Shown: positions 6,105 to 15,061, numbered from the stretch's first letter. The stretch is 29,896 bases of DNA from JAAOZN01 sp964421575 (GCA_964421575.1 CAYQXI010000105.1:1-29896); one strand, 5' to 3'. Numbers and translations: made by a program. Notes: generated from the sequence alone by a model not told the origin.

Positions 6105-7961
6105 ATGAAGATACTGCAGCTCCACGCAGACTTTATCGAGTATGAGCCAATCAGAAAAGAGATAGAAGCTGCTGAGGAAACTGAGCAGAAACCTTATCGC
6201 TTTAACGATGTGGTTGTGCTCTTCACAGCAGTAGAGGAGCAGGATAACGAGAATACCGTCTTTCAAGCAGTATCCTCAACCAAAGATTCGCTGCGTAACC
6301 TAGGCGTTAATAGGGTACTCATCTACCCCTATGCTCATCTCAGCAGTAACCTCGCCCCACCTACTACCGCGCTTAAACTCATCAAGATGATGGTGGAGGA
6401 GTTCAGAAGACTGGGCTTAGAGGTTAACCAAGCACCTTTCGGCTGGAACAAAGCCTTCACCATCAAAGTGAAGGGGCATCCTCTTGCTGAGCAGTCCAGA
6501 TCAATACAAGTGGCCGCTACTGCTGGCGAGGCTGTTTCGCAAGCCTTGAAGGCTGAGGAAAAACTCGTATCAAGATGGTATGTAATAGATGTAGAGGGGA
6601 AGCTGGTGCCTGCTGAGAGCTTTGACTTCACCAAACACAAGCGTCTCAAGGAGTTGACAGATTATGAGATAGCGAAGAGCAGAGTTGTTCAGCAGGAGCC
6701 ACCACACGTTGAGTTGATGGTCAGGCTTGGGCTTGTAGGCTACGAACCAGGCTCTGATGCGGGTAACCTCAGGTTTTACCCCAAAGGTAGGTTGATCAAG
6801 GCGCTTCTTGAGAGATATGTTTCGCAGATGGTCCGTGAATACGGTGGTGTTGAAGTTGAGACCCCTGTGATGTATGATATAAAACACCCGGCTTTATCCG
6901 ACTACCTTAACAGGTTTCCGGCTCGGCAGTATGTGGTTAGATCTGAGGATAAGGAACTCTTCTTGAGGTTCAGCGCCTGCTTCGGCCAGTTCCTTATGGC
7001 TAAGGACATGCAGATCTCATACAAGCATCTACCCTTTAGGCTCTATGAGCTTACAAGATACAGCTTCAGGAGAGAGAAGAGTGGCGAACTCGTTGGGTTA
7101 AGGAGGCTAAGAGCCTTCACCATGCCAGACTGCCACGCCTTCTGCAAAGACCTAGAACAGGCAAAGAGTGAAGTATTGAAGAGGTTCGAGCTCTCAATGA
7201 GTGTGCTTGCAGGTATAGGTTTAACGAAAGATGATTATGAGCTTGCAATCAGAGCTACCGAAGACTTCTATAGGGAGAACAAAGAGTTTTTTGCGGAGCT
7301 GGTTCGCAAATTTGGTAAACCTGCTCTACTTGAGATGTGGAGTGAACGCTTCTTCTACTTTGTCTTTAAATGGGAATTCAACTTTATCGATAACTTAGGT
7401 AAGGCTTCAGCTCTATCTACTGACCAGATCGATGTCGAAAACGCTAAGCGATACGGGATACAGTATATGGATGAAGATGGTGCAATGAAGTATCCGCTTA
7501 TACTCCACAATTCACCTTCGGGTGCGATAGAGCGGTGCATATACGCGCTGCTCGAAAAGGCGCATAGAGTCGCCCAAAGTGGTGGCACACCTACCCTACC
7601 ATTATGGCTCTCTCCTACTCAACTCAGACTTATACCGACAACCTCCAGCTATGTAGAGGCGGCTTGCGCTTTAGCGGCTAAGATCAACAAGTCCCGTGTG
7701 CGTTGTGATGTGGATGATAGGGAGGAGACGGTGCAGAAGAGGGTGAGGGAGGCTGAGAAGGAGTGGGTACCCTATATTGTAGTATATGGTGAGAAAGAGG
7801 CTTCCTCAAACACACTTCAAGTCCGCGATAGGGTGAACAGAACAATGAGGCAGATGACTATAGATGATCTTATCAAAGTTATCCACGAGCAGACAGCCGA
7901 TAAACCTTACTTACCCCTACCACTACCAACCCTTCTCAGCCAAAGACCGCGCTTCACTTAG
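6105..7961 (+). CDS. thrS: Threonyl-tRNA synthetase, archaeal type
   Basis: A 618-residue class II synthetase that charges tRNA-Thr. The first 140 residues are the archaeal editing domain related to D-aminoacyl-tRNA deacylase (HADFIEYEP at the start, YPYAHLSSNLA, KVKGHPLAEQSR), which clears Ser-tRNA. The catalytic core follows, with the zinc-site residues in RFSACFGQF, MPDCHAF and ILHNSPSGAIER, the last being motif 3. The C-terminal anticodon-binding domain ends near 600. Editing and catalytic domains are fused here, unlike the split synthetases of some Crenarchaeota. A GGCGGAG element precedes the ATG, and CCTATAATTTT near 6073 is the likely TATA element. Its last 8 nt overlap the convergent agmatinase gene. 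Confidence 0.97.
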   Translation: MKILQLHADFIEYEPIRKEIEAAEETEQKPYRFNDVVVLFTAVEEQDNENTVFQAVSSTKDSLRNLGVNRVLIYPYAHLSSNLAPPTTALKLIKMMVEEFRRLGLEVNQAPFGWNKAFTIKVKGHPLAEQSRSIQVAATAGEAVSQALKAEEKLVSRWYVIDVEGKLVPAESFDFTKHKRLKELTDYEIAKSRVVQQEPPHVELMVRLGLVGYEPGSDAGNLRFYPKGRLIKALLERYVSQMVREYGGVEVETPVMYDIKHPALSDYLNRFPARQYVVRSEDKELFLRFSACFGQFLMAKDMQISYKHLPFRLYELTRYSFRREKSGELVGLRRLRAFTMPDCHAFCKDLEQAKSEVLKRFELSMSVLAGIGLTKDDYELAIRATEDFYRENKEFFAELVRKFGKPALLEMWSERFFYFVFKWEFNFIDNLGKASALSTDQIDVENAKRYGIQYMDEDGAMKYPLILHNSPSGAIERCIYALLEKAHRVAQSGGTPTLPLWLSPTQLRLIPTTSSYVEAACALAAKINKSRVRCDVDDREETVQKRVREAEKEWVPYIVVYGEKEASSNTLQVRDRVNRTMRQMTIDDLIKVIHEQTADKPYLPLPLPTLLSQRPRFT

Positions 7962-8817
7962 AAGCAAGCGCGATGAGCAAGGCAAGAGCCTTAGCAGCTA
8001 AAGCAGCCGAAGCACCTGTATCCAGTTGTGGATCTAGCTCCACAATATCGAAACCCACGAATCTGTAACCCTTTAAAGCACCTAAGATTGTCAAGAGTTC
8101 CCTGGAGGTTAAACCTCCTGGTTCAGGGTTCCCTACCGCAGGCGCGTATGCTGGATCTACCACATCGAGGTCTATGCTCACATATATGCTTCTTTGCCCA
8201 ATGGTCGATCTAACCATTTTTACATAATCTTGTAGGGAGCGGTCTTCTGATGGCGGGGGTATCACTTTCACTCTCTTCTTTTCAGCGAACTCCCACTCCT
8301 CTTTCGACGCGGCTCGTGCACCTATGACTATCACATCAGTATCTACTTCTTCCAGCAGCCTCCTCAGGTAGGTTGCGTGGCTTAACCTCATATCAGCAAA
8401 CTCGTCCCTTAGATCCAAGTGGGCATCAAAGACTACAAGCATCGAGCCTCTAGTTGCCAAGTAAGAGGCGTAGGTGAGGGTATGTTCACCCCCAAGTATT
8501 GCTGGAAGCTTGTTTTGCTGCAGTAGCTCCTCTGTAATCTTCTGCACAGCCCTAACCATACTCTGCACACTCCCCGTCTGCTTAAGATTACCTAGATCTT
8601 CTATGCACACCTTCTCTAAATCCACGTTGAGGTCTCTAAAGTAGACTTCTACGTTGAGGAAGGCTTCTCTTATAGCGTTTGGTGCAAACCTCGAACCCGC
8701 TCGATACGTGGAAGTCGCATCAAAAGGCACCCCAAACACACTTACCTTCGGCGCCTCGCCCTCGATGAAGATACTAATATTTGGTGTAGGAGCTAGCCAA
8801 AGATCTCTAAAGCTCAA
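7954..8817 (-). CDS. Agmatinase/arginase-family ureohydrolase
   Basis: A 287-residue ureohydrolase of the family that splits agmatine to putrescine and urea, or arginine to ornithine. Metal-ligand motifs are present in order: GGEHTLT, FDAHLDLRDE and SIDLDVVDPAYAPAVG followed by EPGGLT; the first normally reads GGDHS. Length and PEPGGLT motif are closer to agmatinases than to arginases. The TTG start at 8817 overlaps the stop of a 51-codon ORF (ATTGA), suggesting coupled translation. Polyamine synthesis is the expected role. Confidence 0.9.
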   Translation of the reverse strand: MSFRDLWLAPTPNISIFIEGEAPKVSVFGVPFDATSTYRAGSRFAPNAIREAFLNVEVYFRDLNVDLEKVCIEDLGNLKQTGSVQSMVRAVQKITEELLQQNKLPAILGGEHTLTYASYLATRGSMLVVFDAHLDLRDEFADMRLSHATYLRRLLEEVDTDVIVIGARAASKEEWEFAEKKRVKVIPPPSEDRSLQDYVKMVRSTIGQRSIYVSIDLDVVDPAYAPAVGNPEPGGLTSRELLTILGALKGYRFVGFDIVELDPQLDTGASAALAAKALALLIALASK

Positions 8818-8969
8818 TTTCCATCAAACCTCACAAGAAGATGCCACAGTCTTAGCCAAGTTACCTCCCACGAACGCACCGATGCCTTCCCCAAAGATAC
8901 AAGTTCGTTTATGGTCATTTCAAGCCACGCTGCCACAAGTTCAACTCGATCAGTAAGCAGATAATTCAT
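8814..8969 (-). CDS. Small ORF coupled to the agmatinase gene
   Basis: A 51-residue ORF, MNYLLTDRVELVAAWLE to LWHLLVRFDGN, rich in Leu and Trp. Its TGA overlaps the TTG of the agmatinase gene. A strong TATA-like CTTAAATAAG lies at 8991-9000, so transcription should begin almost at this ATG, consistent with leaderless translation of the small ORF. It may be a small protein or a translated leader. I recognise no family, and chance cannot be excluded. Confidence 0.4.
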   Translation of the reverse strand: MNYLLTDRVELVAAWLEMTINELVSLGKASVRSWEVTWLRLWHLLVRFDGN

Positions 8970-8990
8970 ACCATTTTATCCTTCCTCTAG

Positions 8991-9000
8991 CTTATTTAAG
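8991..9000 (-). promoter_or_regulatory. TATA-like box of the small ORF-agmatinase unit
   Basis: The minus strand reads CTTAAATAAG, centred about 26 nt before the ATG at 8969, the expected distance from an archaeal TATA box to the transcription start. Confidence 0.5.
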
Positions 9001-9125
9001 CCTACTAGAAAAAGAACTCCGGTTTTATGTTCAATCGGCTTGCTTTTTAGATGAGACTTTGCGAACAAAAACCGCTTAAAAATAGATAAAGAAATATGTA
9101 ACTGTAAACGATAAGCAACGTGAGT

Positions 9126-9629
9126 ATGTGGAGTGTGATAGAGAAGAAGTTATCGAGCTACCCGGAAAGGCTTAGGGTAGCGAGAGTTCTCATAGAGAAC
9201 GGCTTCAGCGTAAAAAGCGGAAAGATATTTTGCAACAACATAGCGATATCGAAGGCTGAGATAGCTAGGTTGGCTGGTGTTGACCGTAGAACCGTAACTC
9301 AAACGATTCAAACCATTGAAAAAGACGAAACACTACGCCCACTATTCCAAAACCTGCGCAACGCAGGCCACTCTCTAAAAGATTTAGTAAAGTTTCTCGG
9401 CTTCGGTGCATTAGAAATCGTGCCTAAAGATGCGCGAACCCCGGGTATCCTAGCTGAAGCAGCAACGCTGCTCGCAAAGAGAGGCATCAGCATAAGGCAG
9501 GCTATAGTTGATGACCCGGAGCTTTCACCAGAACCTAGACTCACCCTCATAGCTGAAAGTAAGATACCCGGGGAGCTTGTGCAGGATGTGCTTAGGATCA
9601 AAGGTGTTGATAAAGTCCTAATCTACTAG
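9126..9629 (+). CDS. HTH-ACT domain transcriptional regulator
   Basis: A 167-residue protein from ATG 9126; an in-frame GTG at 9120 would add two residues, and neither start has a clear Shine-Dalgarno. Residues 20-65 contain a helix-turn-helix (ISKAEIARLAGVDRRTVTQT). The C-terminal half, from LEIVPKDARTPGILAEAATL to IKGVDKVLIY, is an ACT domain, the ligand-binding fold of many amino-acid regulators. It resembles the COG2150-type archaeal regulators of amino-acid metabolism. It converges on and overlaps by 4 nt the trpB2 gene, so control of tryptophan or other amino-acid genes is a reasonable but unproven guess. CTTAAAAATA at 9075-9084 is the likely TATA box. Confidence 0.85.
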   Translation: MWSVIEKKLSSYPERLRVARVLIENGFSVKSGKIFCNNIAISKAEIARLAGVDRRTVTQTIQTIEKDETLRPLFQNLRNAGHSLKDLVKFLGFGALEIVPKDARTPGILAEAATLLAKRGISIRQAIVDDPELSPEPRLTLIAESKIPGELVQDVLRIKGVDKVLIY

Positions 9630-10894
9630 TCGTAACCTTCGTAGGCTGTAAGATCTAGTAGTCCGTGGCCGCTGAAGCAGAAGACTATCGTTCTATTCGC
9701 CTCTCTCCTTCTACAAGTTTTTGCTTCCTCGATTACGTGTTTTATCGCGTGGGCTGTTTCAGGCGCTGGAATAATACCTTCGGTCTTCGCAAATATTCTT
9801 CCAGCCTCCAATACCTCCTCTTGGTTGTAGGCTACTGGTTTAACGATACCTTCTTTTATTAAGGTTGATAGGGTCGGTGCTGCAGCATGATATCTTAAGC
9901 CAGCAGCGTAGATTGCTGGTGGTATGTGGCTTCTGCCAACGGTATACATTTTAAACATAGGTAGGTAGCCAGCCGAATCGCCGTGCTCATAAGTGTATTT
10001 CCCTCTAGTCATTTTGGGTGATGCTTCAGACTCAACAGCTATAAAATCCGTTTGCTCGAACCCTTCGCCTCTAAGCTTCTTCCCTATCATCGGGTAGCTG
10101 AAGCCTGCGAAATTACTACCACCACCAACACAGCCAATCACTACGTCAGGCTCCTCACCGATCTCCTCAAGCTGCCCTACTGTCTCCAGCCCGATTATTG
10201 TTTGGTGTAGGAGAACAAAGTTCATCACGCTCCCAACAGCATACTTGGCGTCACCATTCTTCAAGACAGTTTCAACCGCTTCTGACATCGCTATGCCGAG
10301 CGAGCCGGGGTGCTGCGGGTTTTTCTCAAGGAGCTTTCGACCAACCTCAGTCTTGTCACTAGGGCTTACTTCAACCTCAGCCCCATAGAGGGTCATCATA
10401 ATCTTCCTATATGGCTTTTGAATGTAGCTGCTCCTAGTCATAAACACTAAACATCTGAGGTTAAAGAGCGCGCACGCAAGTGCCAATGCTGAGCCCCATT
10501 GGCCGGCGCTCGTCTCTGTTACAAGCGTACGAACACCTTCGCATCTAGCATAGTAGGCTTGTGGTATTGAGGTGTTGAGTTTGTGGCTACCGGTTGGGCT
10601 TAAATCCTCACGTTTATAGTAGATCTTTGCTGAAGTGTCGAGGTATCTTTCCAGATTTCTCGCTCTAAGAAGAGGGGTAGGTCGGCCCATCTTCGCATAA
10701 ACTTCCAAAACTTCTCTCGGTATTTCTACGAAACTCTCTGCCGTAAACTCTTGATCGATCAAATTACTAGGGAAGAGTTTGGGTAGGATTTCGATCCTTG
10801 AGAAATCCTCCTCATCAGGGTCCCTAGGAGGTGGTAGGGGTTTCGGAAGATCTGGAACAATGTTATACCATCTTCGCGGTAATTGAGTCATCAT
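9626..10894 (-). CDS. trpB2: Tryptophan synthase beta chain, TrpB2 type (trpA-linked copy)
   Basis: A 422-residue PLP enzyme that joins indole and serine to make tryptophan. The TrpB2 opening (RRWYNIVPDLPKPLPPP) is followed by KREDLSPTGSHKLNTS with the PLP lysine, TETSAGQWGSAL with the catalytic glutamate, the phosphate-binding GGGSNFAGF and, late, FSGHGLLDLTAYE. The usual ETGAGQ has Ser for Gly here. It overlaps the end of trpA by 4 nt (ATGA) with GGTGG upstream, so the two are one operon. Of the TrpB2 subgroups it fits the in-operon type (TrpB2a/i) by position. Confidence 0.93.
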   Translation of the reverse strand: MMTQLPRRWYNIVPDLPKPLPPPRDPDEEDFSRIEILPKLFPSNLIDQEFTAESFVEIPREVLEVYAKMGRPTPLLRARNLERYLDTSAKIYYKREDLSPTGSHKLNTSIPQAYYARCEGVRTLVTETSAGQWGSALALACALFNLRCLVFMTRSSYIQKPYRKIMMTLYGAEVEVSPSDKTEVGRKLLEKNPQHPGSLGIAMSEAVETVLKNGDAKYAVGSVMNFVLLHQTIIGLETVGQLEEIGEEPDVVIGCVGGGSNFAGFSYPMIGKKLRGEGFEQTDFIAVESEASPKMTRGKYTYEHGDSAGYLPMFKMYTVGRSHIPPAIYAAGLRYHAAAPTLSTLIKEGIVKPVAYNQEEVLEAGRIFAKTEGIIPAPETAHAIKHVIEEAKTCRRREANRTIVFCFSGHGLLDLTAYEGYD

Positions 10895-11673
10895 GATCCA
10901 CCTAACAAAGCTTCCTTCAGACCTGCGACGAAGTTCTTAAGATTTGACTTTCTAAACCCTTCTTCCAGAAGTTTTAAGATAGCGCTGCCTACAACCACGC
11001 CGTCGGCGCCAGCATTAACGCAGAGGCGGACTTGTTGTGGGCTGCTTAAAGCAAAACCGACTAGGAGAGGTGTCTCACCTACTAAACTCTTAATTATCCT
11101 AATGTTTCTATTGATCGCTACGGGTAGAAGTATACCTGTTGAAGCCATTAAACCGAGGTAAATGAATGAAGGCTCGAGATTTGCAAGTTTCACGATAAGA
11201 CGGTGTGGAAAGCAGCTGGTGATGAAGAACGCGTGCTCAAGGTTGTATTTTTCGCAGATCTTGATGTACTCTTCTAAACTTTCAGGATAATCTATTAAGA
11301 GGTCTGGAAAAAGGACACACTTAATACCTGCCTTTGCAGCACTGCCCATTAAGTCTTCTAAACCATAAGATAGGGCGGCCTCATAATATGTGAAGAGTAT
11401 AGGGTGTGCTAAGCCTTTAACTTCTTGGAGGAGCGATACTGCGCATCTCTCATCAACCCCGCTTCCAAGAGCTCTCCTATACGATGCTCTTATAGTCGGG
11501 CCGTCATACTTTGCCAAGCGTGTTGGTATACCTAATTCAAAGGCGTCAACACCACCTGAAGCCAAAGCATCCATTACTTGTCCATCCCAAGCGAGAGGGT
11601 CACCCACCGTTAAGAAGGTCACTAAAGCTTTCCTACACCTTAGCGTTTCACTAAGTTTTTCAGACATATTCAT
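10891..11673 (-). CDS. trpA: Tryptophan synthase alpha chain
   Basis: A 260-residue TIM-barrel lyase that releases indole from indole-3-glycerol phosphate for TrpB2. The catalytic pair is present: Glu in FELGIP and Asp in KYDGPTIRAS. The phosphate-binding end GADGVVVGSAILK is conserved, and LLVGFALSSPQQV is typical. The active-site loop is unusual: the GVTG-type segment is replaced by YLGLMASTGILLP. No other trp genes lie nearby. The start overlaps by 14 nt the end of a small upstream frame. Confidence 0.92.
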   Translation of the reverse strand: MNMSEKLSETLRCRKALVTFLTVGDPLAWDGQVMDALASGGVDAFELGIPTRLAKYDGPTIRASYRRALGSGVDERCAVSLLQEVKGLAHPILFTYYEAALSYGLEDLMGSAAKAGIKCVLFPDLLIDYPESLEEYIKICEKYNLEHAFFITSCFPHRLIVKLANLEPSFIYLGLMASTGILLPVAINRNIRIIKSLVGETPLLVGFALSSPQQVRLCVNAGADGVVVGSAILKLLEEGFRKSNLKNFVAGLKEALLGGS

Positions 11674-11922
11674 CAGCCTCAGCCCTGTTTTTCAGCCTCG
11701 CTAGTAGCGGTTCCAACGACGCAACAATGCCGTTAACTGTGCTTTCATTTAATGTCATAACACCTAAGGCAGTTCTGCAGGTATGCATGGGACATCCACC
11801 AACAGGTCTTAACCGCAAGTGAACTTTCCGCACCTACTTGCAATAACCGCCAACTCCTCCTTACTAACACCTCCCACAACCAAACTTGCAAGCAAAACTT
11901 TGATCTGAACTCTTAAACTCAT
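11660..11922 (-). pseudogene. Small upstream gene, apparently split by a frame change
   Basis: Two overlapping minus-strand frames read like one protein of about 90 residues. The first (11922-11809, 37 codons) is MSLRVQIKVLLASLVVGG then VSKEELAVIASRCGK. The second (11833-11660, 57 codons) carries VHLRLRPVGGCPMHTC then RTALGVMTLNE and a helical tail. It is either a gene broken by one frame change, two tiny genes, or a frameshifted product. The second frame ends inside trpA, so it could couple translation. No family is recognised; the GGCPMHTC cluster suggests metal binding. From 11923 to 12180 I see only AT-rich spacer and the promoter of the next gene. Confidence 0.4.
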
Positions 11923-12140
11923 TTAAAATGTGATGTGTAAGTATCTTTTGCATAACACTATCCGTTAATTCTTTCTCTTGAGGGGGTCTTTGCATAACTT
12001 AATCCCACAATTGGTCTACTAAAGTTCATTTATAAGCGTTATTGTATATTTTTGTACTTTAGAGGACGCCAAACTTCGTAGAAGAATTTGTTGAGTTACA
12101 ATCTTCCCCATCTACCATATGTACGTTTTTGTTCAGAAAG

Positions 12141-12150
12141 ATTTAAAAAT
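12141..12150 (+). promoter_or_regulatory. TATA-like box of the second trpB2
   Basis: ATTTAAAAAT lies about 35 nt before the TTG at 12181 and 50 nt before the ATG at 12196, in a strongly AT-rich stretch. It would start transcription near 12170. Confidence 0.4.
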
Positions 12151-12195
12151 GTTCATTAAAGAAGCCTTTTGTGAATAGCGTTGGCGAAAATCCAT

Positions 12196-13548
12196 ATGCC
12201 GAAGAATAAAATAGTATTCTTACCACAAGACGAAATCCCCACCCAGTGGTATAACATCCAAGCTGATCTTCCCGAACCCCTACCACCGCCTCTAGATCCT
12301 ACTACCTTAAAGCCTATGTCTCCCGAGCCGCTCTTTAGGATCTTCGCTAAAGAGTTAGTAGCTCAAGAGGTTTCGACGCAGCGTTACATACCTATACCTG
12401 ATGAGGTTTTAGAGTGCTACAAGCTTATAGCGAGGCCCACACCGCTGATAAGGGCTACGAGGCTTGAGGAATACCTTGATACTCCAGCTCGAATATACTA
12501 TAAGTGGGAAGGGGTTACTCCGGCTGGTAGCCACAAACCGAACACAGCTATAGCCCAAGCCTACTATAATATGAAAGAGGGTAGAGAGAGGGTTGTGACA
12601 GAGACAGGTGCAGGGCAGTGGGGCTCAGCCCTAGCTATGGCAGCTGCCCTATTTGGTCTAAAATGCACCGTCTACATGGTTGCTGCGAGCTATAGACAAA
12701 AGCCGGGTAGAAGGATAATGATGGAGACTTGGGGGGCAGAAGTCTACTCTTCACCAAGTAACCGAACGAAATTTGGGAGAAGCCTCTTGGAGAAGGAGCC
12801 CGACCACCCAGGTTCACTCGGTATAGCTATCAGTGAGGCTATTGAGGACGTGCTTACTGATGAGAAGGCTAGGTACTGCCTCGGCTCCGTATTAAACCAC
12901 GTTCTGTTGCACCAGACTGTGATAGGTTTGGAGGTGAAGAAGCAGCTTGAATTATTTGGGGAAGAGGGGCCAGATATTATGGCTGGAAATATAGGTGGTG
13001 GCTCTAATTTCGGTGGCTTCTGTCTACCCTTCGTTGCTGACAAGATTAAGAAGAAGCGTGACATAGAGTTTGTAGCTTGCGAGTCTCGTGCTGTCCCACA
13101 CACCACAAGAGGAAAATATACCTATGACTTTGGAGACACCGCTGGCACAACGCCGCTGCTGAAGATGCTGACCTTAGGTAAAGACTACAGGACACCACCT
13201 ATACACGCTGGTGGGCTGAGGTACCACGGCATGGCGCCCATCATGTCATACCTAATAGTCAAAGGATACGTGAGATCAGTCGCATACACCCAGAACGAGA
13301 TCTTCGAGGCTGCGACGATCTTCGCTAGAACCGAGGGGATAATTTCAGCACCAGAATCTGCGCATGAGATAAAGTTTGTGATCGATGAGGCGAAGAGGTG
13401 CAAACAAACAGGTGAGAAGAAGGTAATCGTGTTCAACCACTCTGGGCACGGGTTACTAGATCTCTCAGGATACGAAGCATATCTAGCTGGAAAGCTGCCA
13501 GACTGGGAGCCTACAGAAATCCACTACCCGGATTATGTTCCGGAGTAG
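12196..13548 (+). CDS. trpB2: Tryptophan synthase beta chain, TrpB2 type (unlinked copy)
   Basis: A second TrpB2, 450 residues from ATG 12196 (MPKNKIVFLPQDEIPTQWYN); an in-frame TTG at 12181 would add five. The PLP region is KWEGVTPAGSHKPNTA, with the lysine in SHK, and the catalytic glutamate is in TETGAGQWGSALA. Later come GGGSNFGGF and NHSGHGLLDLSGYE. The WEGV..AGSHKPN pattern differs from KREDL..TGSHKLN in the trpA-linked copy and fits the TrpB2 subgroup encoded outside trp operons (TrpB2o). Such copies may act alone as indole-salvaging or serine-deaminating enzymes. It has its own promoter and is transcribed away from trpA. Confidence 0.93.
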   Translation: MPKNKIVFLPQDEIPTQWYNIQADLPEPLPPPLDPTTLKPMSPEPLFRIFAKELVAQEVSTQRYIPIPDEVLECYKLIARPTPLIRATRLEEYLDTPARIYYKWEGVTPAGSHKPNTAIAQAYYNMKEGRERVVTETGAGQWGSALAMAAALFGLKCTVYMVAASYRQKPGRRIMMETWGAEVYSSPSNRTKFGRSLLEKEPDHPGSLGIAISEAIEDVLTDEKARYCLGSVLNHVLLHQTVIGLEVKKQLELFGEEGPDIMAGNIGGGSNFGGFCLPFVADKIKKKRDIEFVACESRAVPHTTRGKYTYDFGDTAGTTPLLKMLTLGKDYRTPPIHAGGLRYHGMAPIMSYLIVKGYVRSVAYTQNEIFEAATIFARTEGIISAPESAHEIKFVIDEAKRCKQTGEKKVIVFNHSGHGLLDLSGYEAYLAGKLPDWEPTEIHYPDYVPE

Positions 13549-13581
13549 AGGGGCCTCTAATCTCTCTCCTATCATTTATTA

Positions 13582-13601
13582 ACAAAGTGCATATGCTTTG
13601 T
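13582..13601 (+). terminator. Possible hairpin after the second trpB2
   Basis: ACAAAG and CTTTGT are exact inverted repeats around an 8-nt loop, 34 nt beyond the stop codon and followed by a T-rich patch. The stem is short and there is no long T tract, so this is weak. Confidence 0.2.
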
Positions 13602-13699
13602 AGTTTCTGCTCTCCCTACGTAGCCGCGCTAGCATTCTGCGCACCTAGTTGTAGAGAGCTCGAGTTAATGTTGATAAGCCTCTCCTAATCTATCTTTTA

Positions 13700-15025
13700 A
13701 TGATGCTGCAGTACCCCCAGCCTGATTTAAAGAGTTATTTGAGAGCGTGGTCTGGTGGGGGCTACATCGACCTTCGCTACCATAGGGAAACGTGTTGGCA
13801 AATCGCTTTGAGAGAAGAGTCTTTTGAAGAGATCAGTGAAAGTGTGGAGTTCGTCACGTGTAGGGTTGCTCAAGGCGGTTACGGTGTAGCATCATCCTCA
13901 AAGATCGACAGTGAAAGTATTAGGTCAGTTATGTTAAAGGCCCAGAAGCTTGCGCGGCTACAGGCGAAGCCAGTCACTTTGGCTCCAGTAGGGGTTGAAG
14001 TCGGGTGTAAGCGGCACCTTGCTTCTGAAATGTTTGAGGGAAGTGAGGCTGCTGTGTTTCTTAAGGATCTTTCAGCTAGATTAAGGGAGCGTCTAGGCTC
14101 TCTCTATGCCCGCTCAGAGCTTATACTCTCTCACACCGAAGTCCACAGCAGTCTATTTACATCTGAGGGGACTGAGGTCTGTGAAGAAATACCTTTGACA
14201 GATCTCGTCATCTACCTCGTTGCAAGGTGGTTTAGAGTAGGTTATGCCAGCTGTGTAGTCGGTGGGCTAGGCGGGCTTGACGTTTTAAAGCGTAGAGACT
14301 GGGGGACGATCGTCGATAAGCTTGCGCGTAGAGCTGCGGATCAGCTTCAAGCATCGCTACTACCACCTCTAGAGAGAGGCAAGCACTTCAAGGTCGTCTT
14401 GGATTGCGAGGCAGCTGGGACTTTGGCCCACGAAGTAGCACATCTTCTCGAAGGAGGAGGTTGGGTGAAAAATTTGGTTGGGCTTGATCTCGCTGAGGAC
14501 GTTGCTGTAATAGACGACCCGACTCTACCTAACGGCTACGGCTCCTTCACATGGGATTCAGAAGGGGTGAGGGGTAGGAGGAAGGTCCTCCTCTCTAGGG
14601 ATGAGGTGAGCGCCCTTCACACAAGATTAACAGCATCGGATGGGCGTGAAGCCGGTAATGCAAGGGGTGAGAGAACTGCACCGACGCCGATGATGAGCAA
14701 CATCTACTTTAAGTCTTCAGATTGGAAGGTGGACGAAATGATTCAAGATATGCGTAGCGGCATCTATATTGAGGGTGTTGTTAGGTGTGATGTCGACCTC
14801 TCAGACGGAACCTTTGAACTCAAACCTGAAATAGCATATATGGTTAAGAATAAGGAGTTGAAGACACCCCTTAAGCAAGTCAAGGTGAGGGGTAATATCG
14901 TGACTATCTTAAAGCGCATCGATGCTGTTGGCAGAATCATCCAACTCAGACCTAACTTAGAGAAAGGATGTAGAGTCTCAGAAGGCGGTCCACATCTAAG
15001 GGTGAATGGGCTGCAGTGCGCATAA
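13700..15025 (+). CDS. TldD-family metalloprotease homologue, altered metal site
   Basis: A 441-residue protein of the TldD/PmbA (modulator of gyrase) family. It has the N-terminal MRVVxxG-like region, the central AGTLAHEVAHLLEGGG helix near residue 245, and a late APTPMMSNIYFK then GIYIEGV, which matches the family's substrate-groove strands. In TldD the motif is HExxxH with a Cys near the end as third ligand. Here it reads HEVAH followed by E, one residue shorter, and the CGK-type Cys position seems to be Arg. No PmbA partner is in the window. It may be an atypical TldD or a PmbA-like non-peptidase. The MM start leaves ATG 13700 or 13703 open. Confidence 0.8.
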   Translation: MMLQYPQPDLKSYLRAWSGGGYIDLRYHRETCWQIALREESFEEISESVEFVTCRVAQGGYGVASSSKIDSESIRSVMLKAQKLARLQAKPVTLAPVGVEVGCKRHLASEMFEGSEAAVFLKDLSARLRERLGSLYARSELILSHTEVHSSLFTSEGTEVCEEIPLTDLVIYLVARWFRVGYASCVVGGLGGLDVLKRRDWGTIVDKLARRAADQLQASLLPPLERGKHFKVVLDCEAAGTLAHEVAHLLEGGGWVKNLVGLDLAEDVAVIDDPTLPNGYGSFTWDSEGVRGRRKVLLSRDEVSALHTRLTASDGREAGNARGERTAPTPMMSNIYFKSSDWKVDEMIQDMRSGIYIEGVVRCDVDLSDGTFELKPEIAYMVKNKELKTPLKQVKVRGNIVTILKRIDAVGRIIQLRPNLEKGCRVSEGGPHLRVNGLQCA

Positions 15026-15061
15026 GAGGTTTTAGATGCTGAAAGAGCCAAACAGCATCAT

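Noticed and set aside
8654..8956. Plus-strand frame of 100 codons over the agmatinase start
   Set aside because: Antisense to the conserved N-terminus of agmatinase, with no family resemblance.
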